Notes under the pieces: generated by a model
Database searches by the model: none
The model's input: only the letters and a program-made list of their open reading frames with translations
Told to the model about the DNA's origin: nothing
Shown: positions 23,221 through 32,043 of the stretch, piece by piece
Layout of the letters: every line of letters starts with the position of its first letter
Numbering within the stretch: position 1 is the first letter of the stretch
Position numbers and translations under genes: made by a program
Source of the DNA: UBA12158 sp035562735
GTDB lineage: Bacteria > Patescibacteriota > Microgenomatia > UBA12405
Assembly (NCBI GenBank): GCA_035562735.1
Contig: DATMWB010000014.1
Coordinates: 1 to 54,210 of the forward strand
DNA length: 54,210 nucleotides
Direction: 5' to 3'

Positions 23221-24353
23221 AAAAGATAATCAAAAAAATGAGTGTTTTATTTTTGTCAATTTTTTGTGTTTTTGTTTCATTGTTAGTTGTTGAGGTAGTG
23301 CTTAGAATTTGGGGACCACCACAAATACGGTTAGTAGGAACAAAGTTGTTGTTGAAAAAAAACATTACGACAAAGAATTCGTGCTATTTTGATTCAGATA
23401 AAATAAAAAAGAACATCGTCGTGACAAAAAATTCTTTGGGTTTTCGCGGTCCAGAACCGCCGGAAAATTTTTATAAACATTTGTCTTTGGTAGCTGTTGG
23501 TGGTAGTACAACTGAGTGTATTTTTATTACAGAGGGGAAAACTTGGACTGATTACTTACAGTCAAATTTATTGACATATTTTCCCGATATATGGATTAAC
23601 AATGCCGGTATTGATGGTCATTCAACCTATGGACATATTGAATTAATGAGACAATATGTTGGTAAATTAAGGCCAGACTATGTGTTGTTTTTGGTGGGAA
23701 TAAACGATATGGCTGTCGAAGGAGAGAGTATACAGGACAAACAACAGATTTCTGAAGAAAATGTAATTGGAAAAAGTATTATTCAAAAAATTAGGGACAA
23801 TAGTATGATTTTAGCATTCTATAAGTTTCAAAAAGATAAAAAAATAGGACATGATATGTTTACGATGAAAACAACGATAAAGGAATACAATAGTATTGTA
23901 AATTATAAAGTACTTGGAGCATCAACTGATTATGACGCAGTTACTTCACAAGATCTAGAGAGGATTAATAATAATTTGATGGCATACCGGAATAGGCTAG
24001 AGAGATTGGTGCTTTTAACAAAAAGTTATTCAATTCATCCAATATTAGTCACGCAACCTGCTGTCTATGGATTTGGAGTTGATGATGTTACGGGAATTGA
24101 TTTGGGGAATATTCCTATCGTAGAGTTTACCGAGCCTGGTGTGACAAGAAGCGGAAAAGACAAATGGATGATATTGCAAAAATATAATGAGGTGACTAGG
24201 GAAGTGTCTAGTGAGTTTGGTATACCACTGATTGATTTAGCAATGGAGATGCCAAAAAGTACAAAATATTTTTATGATTATATTCACTTTACGGAGGAAG
24301 GTGCTCAAAAAGTGGGGGAAATTGTAACGAAAAATTTGATTAAAATTTTGTAG
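23217..24353 (+). CDS. Membrane-anchored SGNH/GDSL hydrolase
   Basis: 378 residues: N-terminal TM helix (about 9-30), then an SGNH-fold domain. Block I is AVGGSTTEC (Ser nucleophile), block III is GIND, and the C-terminal block V is DYIHFTEEG (Asp and His). Family members remove or transfer acyl groups on polysaccharides outside the membrane. The start overlaps the rseP stop by 4 bp. The duplicated rseP tail behind the gene indicates that it entered this position secondarily. It is not closely related to the three SGNH paralogues at 25803-28598. Confidence 0.86.
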   Translation: MKKIIKKMSVLFLSIFCVFVSLLVVEVVLRIWGPPQIRLVGTKLLLKKNITTKNSCYFDSDKIKKNIVVTKNSLGFRGPEPPENFYKHLSLVAVGGSTTECIFITEGKTWTDYLQSNLLTYFPDIWINNAGIDGHSTYGHIELMRQYVGKLRPDYVLFLVGINDMAVEGESIQDKQQISEENVIGKSIIQKIRDNSMILAFYKFQKDKKIGHDMFTMKTTIKEYNSIVNYKVLGASTDYDAVTSQDLERINNNLMAYRNRLERLVLLTKSYSIHPILVTQPAVYGFGVDDVTGIDLGNIPIVEFTEPGVTRSGKDKWMILQKYNEVTREVSSEFGIPLIDLAMEMPKSTKYFYDYIHFTEEGAQKVGEIVTKNLIKIL

Positions 24354-24418
24354 ATCCTTTTTTGTCAATATTACTATTGGTGACAATAGGGGATGTGATG
24401 AATATAATAAGGAAGTGA
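24353..24418 (+). pseudogene. Remnant of an rseP 3' end
   Basis: In frame from 24353 this reads DPFLSILLLVTIGDVMNIIRK followed by TGA; the end of rseP reads LGLILLVTIGDIMRLFLR followed by TGA. The two have the same length from the first shared Leu to the stop, share LLVTIGD and the Met, and both stops overlap the next start codon (ATGA and GTGA). There is no upstream part of the gene. The region now also carries the TATAAT of the next gene. Confidence 0.65.
24403..24408 (+). promoter_or_regulatory. -10 hexamer for the 24415 gene
   Basis: TATAAT, 6 nt before GTG 24415; it lies within the rseP tail remnant. Confidence 0.5.
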
Positions 24419-25800
24419 GAAGTTTAAAGAAAAAAGAATTGTTTTGGCCATTTTTAGTTGTCGGAGTGGGGGCTGTTTTAGTTTTTTTGTTGATTGAATT
24501 GCCACTATTAAATAAACCTATGATGGCCGAGGGCAACGCATATTCACGACTGCAGACGATTGTTATGGAAATAAATTCACCAAACTATTTAACGGATTTT
24601 TCTTGGTTGCCTTTTTATAACAAAATAATGTCTTGGCCGATGGGAGTATATAGCGAACCCACAGCGCAGTCGGTGAGAATTTTTAGTCTAATTATTACTT
24701 TGTTGAGTTCAGGGTGTGTCTATGCCTTAACTTATGAACTAACAAAGCTGAAATCCTTGTCTATAATTGCTCTTTCGTTTTTTTTGATAAACCCACTGAC
24801 TTTGAGCCTGTCGACTTTAATACTTTCGGAAAATCTTTGGATTTTTATGCTGCTATTGTCGCTGGTATTTTTGGTGCAAAAAAATAAAAAATACTGGGTT
24901 ATGGGGATAGTTGCTTGGTTTGTGTCACAAGGAATAAGATACGAATCATGGTATTTAACTCCGGTGTTAATGTTTATTATTTGGACAAGACATAGAAACT
25001 TAAAATTGTTGATTTCGTTTTTTATCGCTTCGCTCTTATTTCCTTTATATTGGATAATAGAGAGCTATCGATACACTGGAACTTATTTAAATATACTTAA
25101 TATTAAAAAGCATTATGCTGCTAATGGTCCGCAAAACATATATGGTCATCTGAATGAAAGTATCAGGGTTTGGTTGGAGAAAATTGAGCTAGTTATTTCT
25201 TGGCCTTTTGTATTGATTTATTTATTAGGAATTTATGAGTTTGTAAGGCAGAAAAATTGGTTATGGTTAATACCTACCGTATCGGTATTTTTATTAATTA
25301 TTCAGGTGTTTTTAGGAACAATGGAATATTTTCCAGCAAGATATTTAGTTGTATTACCTGCGACTATTTATCCTTTGATTTTCGTGTTTATAAAAAAACA
25401 TTACGAGAATAATATTTTGTTGGGTACGGGCATAATAGTATTTTTATTTATTTTTGAGCTGGTAAATATTATCCCAAGAATGAGACTAATTGATGTTGTT
25501 CCGGATAAAGATACTTTGGCGGTGGCAAATTATATTGAGCAGAATTTTGATAGAAATAGCAAAGTAAGGTATTTGGAAGAGGACAGTAGAGATACGACAT
25601 GGACTTTTAGTACGATTTGGTATTTTTCAAAAGTACCACTTTCAAGCTTTATTTATGCCAAAAAAAATAACGATGTGAATTTTGTTGGTGATGAGGAGAT
25701 GGTGACAATTATGGAAAAGGGAATAGATAAAAAGGTTGATAAATTATATAAAAAAATAATGTACGAGAATGACTACTATATTGTGTTTGGGAGAGAGTAA
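24415..25800 (+). CDS. GT-C-type membrane glycosyltransferase-like protein (GT39/DUF2723-like)
   Basis: 461 residues, about ten TM helices. The first extracellular loop contains an acidic residue in MAEGNAYSRLQT after the first helix, as in GT-C enzymes, and a later loop has RYESWYL, a motif common in this group. The C-terminal ~90 residues are soluble. The GTG start is supported by TATAAT 6 nt upstream. It is probably a polyprenyl-phosphate-sugar-dependent transferase acting outside the membrane; substrate unknown. Convergent with the SGNH operon, stops 2 bp apart. Confidence 0.75.
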   Translation: MRSLKKKELFWPFLVVGVGAVLVFLLIELPLLNKPMMAEGNAYSRLQTIVMEINSPNYLTDFSWLPFYNKIMSWPMGVYSEPTAQSVRIFSLIITLLSSGCVYALTYELTKLKSLSIIALSFFLINPLTLSLSTLILSENLWIFMLLLSLVFLVQKNKKYWVMGIVAWFVSQGIRYESWYLTPVLMFIIWTRHRNLKLLISFFIASLLFPLYWIIESYRYTGTYLNILNIKKHYAANGPQNIYGHLNESIRVWLEKIELVISWPFVLIYLLGIYEFVRQKNWLWLIPTVSVFLLIIQVFLGTMEYFPARYLVVLPATIYPLIFVFIKKHYENNILLGTGIIVFLFIFELVNIIPRMRLIDVVPDKDTLAVANYIEQNFDRNSKVRYLEEDSRDTTWTFSTIWYFSKVPLSSFIYAKKNNDVNFVGDEEMVTIMEKGIDKKVDKLYKKIMYENDYYIVFGRE

Positions 25801-25802
25801 AT

Positions 25803-26735
25803 TTATTTTTCAATGAAGCTCCATTTGGGATTGGTGGTGATTTCCGAAAATAGGATATCGCTATACATTTGGTTGGCGAGGGCGTTTGGATGTGGGTCTG
25901 TGGGGCTAAGGCTAAAGTTCATGTAAACTTTTTCATCGAAATATCTTTTGTATTTGTCCATATATTTACCAATACTTGTCGAAATAGTTGTTTTATTGTT
26001 TTTAGTGAGTAATTGATGGTAGTAGTCAAATTGGGTGTTGTCACGATGATAATCTTTATCGATGAGAAAAATGGCATTGTCTTTTGGGAGTAGTTGGATG
26101 CTTTGGTCGACGACACATTGATTAATAGGGTTTTTCCATGATTGATTAATGATTGAATCAATAGGAAAATCTTCAATGAAATAGGTTGGTTTTTCATTTA
26201 TGTACTTTTTTTGGCAATTATTTGTGATTGGGTCATTAGTATTCGACTTATTTAGAATGGCATCGTTTGTGACAGGGAGAATGATATAAAGGTTTGCAAA
26301 GATGAGATTGGATATTCTCTGATAGCTATTATAGTAGTCGAGAGTATTATTTCCACGTTTACCATAAGAAAAGACACGAGTTGGTCTAATTTTGTTTAAT
26401 CTTTTTTCTAATAATTTGGCGAATCTTTGGTTGTTTCTAACTCCTTGACCCCAAACATGAGAATCACCAATGATGGCAATTCGAAACTGGTTTTGTAAAA
26501 TTTCGCCTTTTAATTCATTGAGATTGTTTAGGGCTGATAGATCTTTTCCTCGGTCACCATAATCTAAAAAATTAAAATTTTCTTCTGATAAAACGTAACC
26601 ATGTGTATTGCTTTTTTGATAAAAAAATTTGTCGAAGAAATATTTTTCAGCGAGTCGATAACAAAGATAGCTTACGATTACACAGAGGGACAATGAAAGT
26701 AAAACTAAAAGGATAATTCTATTTGTTTTCTTCAT
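25803..26735 (-). CDS. SGNH-like hydrolase, paralogue 1 of 3
   Basis: 310 residues. N-terminal TM helix (about 6-28), then the trio's conserved juxtamembrane segment RLAEKYFFDKFFYQKS. Block I is GDSHVWGQG (Ser92), block II includes GKRGNN, block III VTND, and block V TDPHPNALANQMY (Asp-x-His). This copy keeps the canonical Asp. The ending ITTNPKWSFIEK resembles the other two paralogues. It is the last gene of a minus-strand operon and overlaps its upstream neighbour by 17 bp. Likely an extracytoplasmic acyl-esterase or acyltransferase on the glycan; exact reaction unknown. Confidence 0.8.
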   Translation of the reverse strand: MKKTNRIILLVLLSLSLCVIVSYLCYRLAEKYFFDKFFYQKSNTHGYVLSEENFNFLDYGDRGKDLSALNNLNELKGEILQNQFRIAIIGDSHVWGQGVRNNQRFAKLLEKRLNKIRPTRVFSYGKRGNNTLDYYNSYQRISNLIFANLYIILPVTNDAILNKSNTNDPITNNCQKKYINEKPTYFIEDFPIDSIINQSWKNPINQCVVDQSIQLLPKDNAIFLIDKDYHRDNTQFDYYHQLLTKNNKTTISTSIGKYMDKYKRYFDEKVYMNFSLSPTDPHPNALANQMYSDILFSEITTNPKWSFIEK

Positions 26736-27648
26736 TTGTGTCTATAAAGCCCCATTGTGGATTGGTAATAATTTCATTAAAAAGAGTGTTTGCATAAATT
26801 TTATTGGATTTAGAGGAGGGGTGGCTTTCGGCTTTACTTACTGATGAATTTATTGATATGTTATATGGGATGTTTATGATATTAAGATCGTTTGAAATTA
26901 TGTTGTTAAATTCATCATTAATATCAAACACACCTTGAATACTACTAAGATTGATGTAAATAGTGTTTGATTTTGGCAATAATGGCAGTAAGTTTTTATA
27001 GGCACAATAATTGGCCGAATTAATCGAGAGGGAAGATTTAACAGCCTGATAATATTTGTCTGGTGAAGGATTGTCATCAACATCGTAAATAACATTCTGG
27101 GGACAGTTTCTTATGAGAATGTTTAGAAAATCGTCTGAAGAATATCTATTATCACCGTTTAATAAAAAGTCATTATAGAGTAGTCCAAAGATATATAAGT
27201 TTGCTTGGCCAAAAACCGATAATGATTTTTTGTATTTTAAATAGTTATCAAATATATTATCACCACCTATTCCAAGTGAATATACTTTTGTTGGTCTAAT
27301 TTTGTTTAACTTATTTTCGAGGATGTGGGCAAACCTGTCTGGATTTTTTATGCCTTGTCCCCAGAGGTAAGAATCGCCCAATATAACAATTTTGTAATTG
27401 TGGTCGTCAAAAGTACCAAGAACATCGGAGTTACTTGAGTTTAAGGTGATAATATCTTTTGCTCTATCTCCAAAGTCGGCATAAGATAGTTTTGAATTAG
27501 TAGTCCAATAGCCGTGAGTGACACTTTTCTGAAAAAATATCTTATCAAAAAAGTATTTTTCTGCTATGTAGTAGCAAATGAAATAGGTAATAAGACATGT
27601 TATGGCTGATAAAAGAATAAGAATAAAAATTTTATGTAATCTTGACAT
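26719..27648 (-). CDS. SGNH-like hydrolase, paralogue 2 of 3
   Basis: 309 residues with the same plan as its neighbours: TM helix (about 7-28), YIAEKYFFDKIFFQKS, block I GDSYLWGQG (Ser93), GIGGDN, LLYNDFLLN and block V AESHPSSKSN. The residue two before the catalytic His is Glu in place of Asp. The three copies align without large gaps but have diverged strongly in the middle, so the duplications are old. It overlaps the upstream gene by 1 bp (TAATG-type coupling). Confidence 0.8.
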   Translation of the reverse strand: MSRLHKIFILILLSAITCLITYFICYYIAEKYFFDKIFFQKSVTHGYWTTNSKLSYADFGDRAKDIITLNSSNSDVLGTFDDHNYKIVILGDSYLWGQGIKNPDRFAHILENKLNKIRPTKVYSLGIGGDNIFDNYLKYKKSLSVFGQANLYIFGLLYNDFLLNGDNRYSSDDFLNILIRNCPQNVIYDVDDNPSPDKYYQAVKSSLSINSANYCAYKNLLPLLPKSNTIYINLSSIQGVFDINDEFNNIISNDLNIINIPYNISINSSVSKAESHPSSKSNKIYANTLFNEIITNPQWGFIDTNEENK

Positions 27649-28598
27649 TATTTAGTAAATTCCCATTGTGGATTGGTGGTGATTTCATTATATAAGATGT
27701 CGGCATACATTTGGTTAGCTAGGGCACTTGGATGACCTTCTTTTTGACTGATAATGAAATATTTTTGAATATTATTGTAATATTTGATGTATTTTGGAAG
27801 TTTTAAAGTGTTTATGTTTGTGCTTAAGAGATATTTACTATGGTTTATTAAGAATTCTTGGTATTTTTTATATAAAAAATTATTACCAAAATAATCGGTG
27901 GTAATAAAATAAATAGATTTATCCTTTGGAAGGATGGATAAACTTTGATTTAAAATACACATATTTACTGGATTGTTCCAGGCACTAGTAATAAAAGATT
28001 CATAATTTAAGAGATGGTGAATATCATTTTGGGAAATGAAGTCGCTGTCAAATACGGGTCGATAATTTTGAGTGGTTGATAAGCATTGGTTATAAACGGG
28101 AGATGACTTGTCGTTTTTATTTACTAAAATATCATTTTCAACTAAACTGAAAATGGTTATATTTGGATTTAATGTTTTTGATAAACTTTGATAATTATTT
28201 AGATAATCGACGATGTTCCAACCGGTTTTTCCCAAAGATAATATCTTTGTTGGACGAATTTTATTTAGTTTTTTTGAGAGAAGGTGAGAAAATCTTTGAT
28301 TATTTTTTACACCTTGTCCCCAGAGATATGAGTCACCAAAAATTACGATAGTGTAGGTTTTTTCCATATCATCTAGTTTGAAGTTGCTTTGAGTCTCGAG
28401 ATCTTGACTGCGTTCGCCAAAGTCAATGTGATTACTCTTATTGTAGTTTTCGGGTATATATCCGTGGGCGATACTTTTTTGATAAAAAAATTTGTCAAAG
28501 AAATATTTTTCAGCAATAAGATAGCAAAATAGATATGTTGAAAGTGATAACAGAATCGATAAAAACAATAAAGGTAATACTTTTTTGATTTTTTTCAC
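27648..28598 (-). CDS. SGNH-like hydrolase, paralogue 3 of 3
   Basis: From GTG 28598 the protein has 316 residues, and the LIAEKYFFDKFFYQKS block falls at the same residue (Glu30) as in the other two paralogues. This favours GTG over the upstream ATG at 28622, which would also overlap the DUF5989 gene by 20 bp. Block I is GDSYLWGQG (Ser90), then GKTGWN, VENDILVN and block V KEGHPSALANQMY, again with Glu before the His. It ends ITTNPQWEFTK. It lies 4 bp after the DUF5989 stop. Confidence 0.8.
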   Translation of the reverse strand: MKKIKKVLPLLFLSILLSLSTYLFCYLIAEKYFFDKFFYQKSIAHGYIPENYNKSNHIDFGERSQDLETQSNFKLDDMEKTYTIVIFGDSYLWGQGVKNNQRFSHLLSKKLNKIRPTKILSLGKTGWNIVDYLNNYQSLSKTLNPNITIFSLVENDILVNKNDKSSPVYNQCLSTTQNYRPVFDSDFISQNDIHHLLNYESFITSAWNNPVNMCILNQSLSILPKDKSIYFITTDYFGNNFLYKKYQEFLINHSKYLLSTNINTLKLPKYIKYYNNIQKYFIISQKEGHPSALANQMYADILYNEITTNPQWEFTK

Positions 28599-28602
28599 TG
28601 GT

Positions 28603-28746
28603 CTAAAAAAGCATATATACAAAGGATGATATCGGTGATGTTTGGGAGAAAATTATCAAGGCTCCAAAAATAATTAGAATAACAATTGGAGGTATTAGCC
28701 ACCATTTTTTATTCTCTAAAAGATATTCGATTAGTTCTTTCCACAT
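28603..28746 (-). CDS. DUF5989 (SxtN-like) microprotein
   Basis: 47 residues with one TM helix: begins MWKELIEYLLENKKWWLIPP, then a hydrophobic stretch, and ends SSFVYMLF. This is the classic pattern of the small proteins encoded next to NodU/CmcH-type carbamoyltransferases (KKWWLxP, then ..PFxYxxF at the C-terminus). The ATG is 1 bp after the carbamoyltransferase stop. Function unknown; it may anchor or assist the carbamoyltransferase at the membrane. Confidence 0.85.
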   Translation of the reverse strand: MWKELIEYLLENKKWWLIPPIVILIIFGALIIFSQTSPISSFVYMLF

Positions 28747-28747
28747 A

Positions 28748-30448
28748 TTATTTTTTGATAAGGTAATTATTAATAACTAAATAATCTATTTCTGTATTCA
28801 AAAAGCATTTTATAGCATCTTCTGGTGTACAAACAATTGGTTCTCCTTTGACATTAAAAGAAGTGTTGAGTATCAAGGGAATGCCAGTTTTTTTGTAATA
28901 ATCATTGATTAACTGATAATATTTGGGATTTGATTTTTGATCGATGGTCTGAAGACGACCACTACCATCTACATGAACAACAGCGGGAACAAGATCTTGG
29001 ACTGATTTTTTAAAAGGGTATACCATAAGCATGTAATCAGCTGAAATAGGAATGTTTTTATCGGTAATAAAGAATTTTTTGGTGTGTTCTCGAAGAATTA
29101 CAGGAGCAAAAGGGCGAAACATTTCACGATGTTTTACTTTGGCATTGATAATATCTTGCATTTCTTGGCTAGTAGCCGCGGCGAGTATACTTCGATTGCC
29201 TAAAGCGCGTGGTCCCCATTCCATTTTTCCTTGAAAAAAACCAATTACTTTTTGTCTGATTAGTAAATCAGAAACTAGGTCATTTAACTTTTTATCATCA
29301 GAAATAAGGGTAGATTTTAGTTTGTATTTTTTGATGGCAGTTTTGACTTGCCAAGGAGTAAAATCTGGCCCAAGATAAGGTGAGGGGAGTAATTTGGGGG
29401 GTGTTTTGGTTAAATGATGATATAGATAAAGAGCAGCGCCCAGTGATGCTCCGCCATCGCCAGGATCAGGAGTAATATAGAGATTCTTAAATGGTGTATT
29501 TTTGAGGATTTTACCGTTTGCTAGAGAATTTAAGGCAGAACCACCAGATAAGACCAAATTTTTTGAGGGATATTTCTTATAAAGCTTATTTAACATAAAA
29601 AATAGGGTTTCTTCAAAAACTTGTTGAGTGGCAGCGGCAATGTTCTCATAGCGAGGAATCATATCAGAATCTTTTTCTCTAGCTGGTCCATCAAGTAATT
29701 TACACAAATGATGATTAAACATTTTTTCTTGGTATTCAAAAGAAAAATATTTTGTATTTAATTGAAAGCTGCCGTCGGAATTTAATTTTATAAGGTTTTT
29801 TATTTTTTTATAGTATTCTTTTGGATGTTTTCCATAAGCAGAAAGACCCATGACCTTGTATTCATCATTGTTGACAGCAAAACCTAAATAAGCGGTCATG
29901 GCACTATAAAAAAGACCTAATGAGTGAGGAAAGTTAATTTGTTTTTTTAGAAAAATTTTATGTTCCTTGGCAAAGCCATAAGTGGTGGTAGCCCATTCGC
30001 CGACACCATCAAGAGTTAAAATGGAGGCCTGCTTAAAGGGGGAGGTAAAGTAGGAGGCAGCAGCATGAGAAAGATGGTGGGGAATAAAATTAATTTTGTT
30101 GTGGTAATGAAGCTCATTTCTAAGAATTTCTCTGATTCGAAGTTTTTGTAAGATCCAGTTGGGAATAGTATCGAAGAAAATTTTAATACTTTTTGGAAAG
30201 TGTTTAGTATGTTGTTCTAAAATTCTTCCAAATTTTATAATGGGTTTTTCGTAAAAGACAATATTGTCAACTTCATTGATAGCAATTCCAAGGGAGTTCA
30301 AACAGTAATTTATTGATTTGTAGGGAAAGTTATTGTCATGTTTTTTTCGAGTAAATCTTTCTTCTTGGGCAGCAGCAATGATTTCACCATCCTTAATAAT
30401 GGCGGCAGCTGAATCATGATAAAAACATGAAAGTCCAAGGATAATCAT
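28748..30448 (-). CDS. Carbamoyltransferase (NodU/CmcH/TobZ family)
   Basis: 566 residues. The N-terminal Kae1-like domain starts LGLSCFYHDSAAAIIKDGEI, with EERFTRKKHD and the metal-binding HHLSHAAASYF and LDGVGEWATT. LSGGSALNSLANG precedes the YrdC-like C-terminal carbamoyl-transfer domain (FFQGKMEWGPRALGNRSILA, FRPFAPVILRE, LNTSFNVKGEPIVCTPEDA). It transfers carbamoyl from carbamoyl phosphate through carbamoyl-AMP to a hydroxyl, here presumably on a nucleotide- or lipid-linked sugar. It sits between two small membrane proteins typical of its neighbourhood; the start overlaps the upstream stop by 1 bp. Confidence 0.96.
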   Translation of the reverse strand: MIILGLSCFYHDSAAAIIKDGEIIAAAQEERFTRKKHDNNFPYKSINYCLNSLGIAINEVDNIVFYEKPIIKFGRILEQHTKHFPKSIKIFFDTIPNWILQKLRIREILRNELHYHNKINFIPHHLSHAAASYFTSPFKQASILTLDGVGEWATTTYGFAKEHKIFLKKQINFPHSLGLFYSAMTAYLGFAVNNDEYKVMGLSAYGKHPKEYYKKIKNLIKLNSDGSFQLNTKYFSFEYQEKMFNHHLCKLLDGPAREKDSDMIPRYENIAAATQQVFEETLFFMLNKLYKKYPSKNLVLSGGSALNSLANGKILKNTPFKNLYITPDPGDGGASLGAALYLYHHLTKTPPKLLPSPYLGPDFTPWQVKTAIKKYKLKSTLISDDKKLNDLVSDLLIRQKVIGFFQGKMEWGPRALGNRSILAAATSQEMQDIINAKVKHREMFRPFAPVILREHTKKFFITDKNIPISADYMLMVYPFKKSVQDLVPAVVHVDGSGRLQTIDQKSNPKYYQLINDYYKKTGIPLILNTSFNVKGEPIVCTPEDAIKCFLNTEIDYLVINNYLIKK

Positions 30449-30651
30449 TAATACATAACCTCCAGTGATGATTTATTTGAGTGTTTTTGCCAACAAATTG
30501 ATTTGTCTTTTTTTGAGAATTTTAGAAAAATATGTCCTAAAAAGATACCAATAAAATATATAAAAAAACAACCAACAAAGGTGGTTATTTTTTGAATGAT
30601 TTGAGTATAGTTAGTAAAAATATTTTTTAATGTTTTCAAAGAAAAAAACAT
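30448..30651 (-). CDS. SxtJ-like small membrane protein
   Basis: 67 residues from ATG 30651, placed 4 bp after the glycosidase stop; a longer in-frame start at 30720 would lie inside the glycosidase gene. The arrangement (amphipathic start, one or two TM segments around residues 20-42, then KFSKKDKSICWQKHSNKSS) resembles the SxtJ proteins that accompany carbamoyltransferases, which end in a basic K-x-W/YW-x-x-R/S pattern. Sequence conservation is low and the call rests partly on context. Confidence 0.65.
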   Translation of the reverse strand: MFFSLKTLKNIFTNYTQIIQKITTFVGCFFIYFIGIFLGHIFLKFSKKDKSICWQKHSNKSSLEVMY

Positions 30652-30655
30652 AAAA

Positions 30656-32008
30656 TTATTGTAACATTTGAAGCTCAAGAAGATAAGCGGTGTTTGGTTC
30701 GAGGTATAAGTTTTCAACATAAGTAGCTGAGGAAATGGTAAATATTTTTGAGTTAGTTTTACCTAAATATTTACTTGTTTTTAATTGATATCTTCCCGGA
30801 GTTAGACCTTGAAAGGTAATTGGCGTTGTCTCGACATGTAAATTTTTGGGATCGTAATTAACTATTAAGGTTTTAATACTTTTGGATGTTTTTGAAGAAA
30901 GTGATGTTACCCAAGTACCATCACCTGTCGACGATAGCTGTTGACCATCAAGTTGGTTAATAAATTGGAAGGCAAAAAAACGAGGTTTTGGTTTGTTGTC
31001 GTGAGTCAATATACCCCAACCGGTTGATTTTTCGGAACGTGGTGAAGGACCATCAACGGCTTCAAAAGTAAAAAGACGATGTATTTTGCCATATAATTGG
31101 GTTGTCAATGAAATCAGATGAATGCCACTTTGGAAGTTATCGTAACTTGGGTCTGGTTCAGGATTTGGACCGACCTCAGTGATTAGTCTTTCAATATTAA
31201 AATATTGTGGATAGTCAGAAATAATTTTATTTAGACTATCAAATTCATTAAGATAATCATTCATATTTGTTGAATATTTGTGCCAAGAAATAAAATCTAA
31301 GGGAAGATTGTTTTGAGAGGCGGTTTTAAATAAGGCTTTTATCCAATTGCTGTAATAGGCGGTGGTGGCGGGACCACCAATCTTGTATAAGGATCCCTTA
31401 GCCCCTTGGGCAACTGCTTTGGCTGTGTTGATATAGAGGATAGAATAATTAGGACTTCTTCCATAGTGCCAACCACCAAAGAGATCTGGTTCATTCCAGA
31501 CTTCGTAGTAAATTCCTGAGATATTTTTTTTAATTGAGTAATGTTGAGCAGTAGCGATAACTAGATTATTCCATTGAGTCCAGTCTTTTGGTTCACCAGC
31601 GTTTTGATTGTTTTGGCTCATGGAAGCAGTAGTGTAAGAAAGAGAAAGCATTGGTTTGGCGCCAGTACTGATAATGCTATTAACAATCTCGTCAAGGCGG
31701 GAAAAGTCATAATTACCATTGCCTTGATCCACATTGTAATAGTCAAAAAGATGATCTATGCGGATTAATTCAGGTTTTATTAGTCGAAGCTGTGAAGCAA
31801 CGGGTTTTATCATATCAAGGGGTTCTTCGCCTCCTTGAGATAAATTTCTCCACAAGGATGGATTAATATTTGTATTTTGAGTTTGGGTATTGATGATTAT
31901 ATTGGCTAAGGTTCCTGCGGCAGAGCGGCGGAGATCAAGAATTGATTTGGTGGCGAGAACTAAGATGGGAAGAAATAAAATTAAGAGGATAGATTTAATG
32001 GACTTCAC
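30656..32008 (-). CDS. GH39-like glycoside hydrolase, membrane anchored or secreted
   Basis: 450 residues from GTG 32008, chosen because a perfect TATAAT lies 6 nt upstream; another in-frame GTG at 32023 would extend it by 5 residues. N-terminal hydrophobic segment (about 5-20), then a TIM-barrel: acid/base Glu173 in VWNEPDLFGGWH and nucleophile Glu278 in LITEVGPNPEPD, with SWHKYS between, as in GH39 beta-xylosidase/iduronidase-type enzymes. A beta-sandwich follows (about 375-450). First gene of the carbamoyltransferase/SGNH operon. It probably trims or edits the exported glycan. Confidence 0.83.
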   Translation of the reverse strand: MKSIKSILLILFLPILVLATKSILDLRRSAAGTLANIIINTQTQNTNINPSLWRNLSQGGEEPLDMIKPVASQLRLIKPELIRIDHLFDYYNVDQGNGNYDFSRLDEIVNSIISTGAKPMLSLSYTTASMSQNNQNAGEPKDWTQWNNLVIATAQHYSIKKNISGIYYEVWNEPDLFGGWHYGRSPNYSILYINTAKAVAQGAKGSLYKIGGPATTAYYSNWIKALFKTASQNNLPLDFISWHKYSTNMNDYLNEFDSLNKIISDYPQYFNIERLITEVGPNPEPDPSYDNFQSGIHLISLTTQLYGKIHRLFTFEAVDGPSPRSEKSTGWGILTHDNKPKPRFFAFQFINQLDGQQLSSTGDGTWVTSLSSKTSKSIKTLIVNYDPKNLHVETTPITFQGLTPGRYQLKTSKYLGKTNSKIFTISSATYVENLYLEPNTAYLLELQMLQ

Positions 32009-32014
32009 TATAAA

Positions 32015-32020
32015 ATTATA
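32015..32020 (-). promoter_or_regulatory. -10 hexamer of the GH39/carbamoyltransferase operon
   Basis: TATAAT on the minus strand, 6 nt before GTG 32008. The divergent exporter promoter lies only 10 bp away. Confidence 0.55.
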
Positions 32021-32030
32021 CACAGTAGTA

Positions 32031-32036
32031 TATAAT
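32031..32036 (+). promoter_or_regulatory. -10 hexamer of the ABC exporter operon
   Basis: TATAAT, 7 nt before ATG 32044. Confidence 0.55.
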
Positions 32037-32043
32037 TTAGGTC

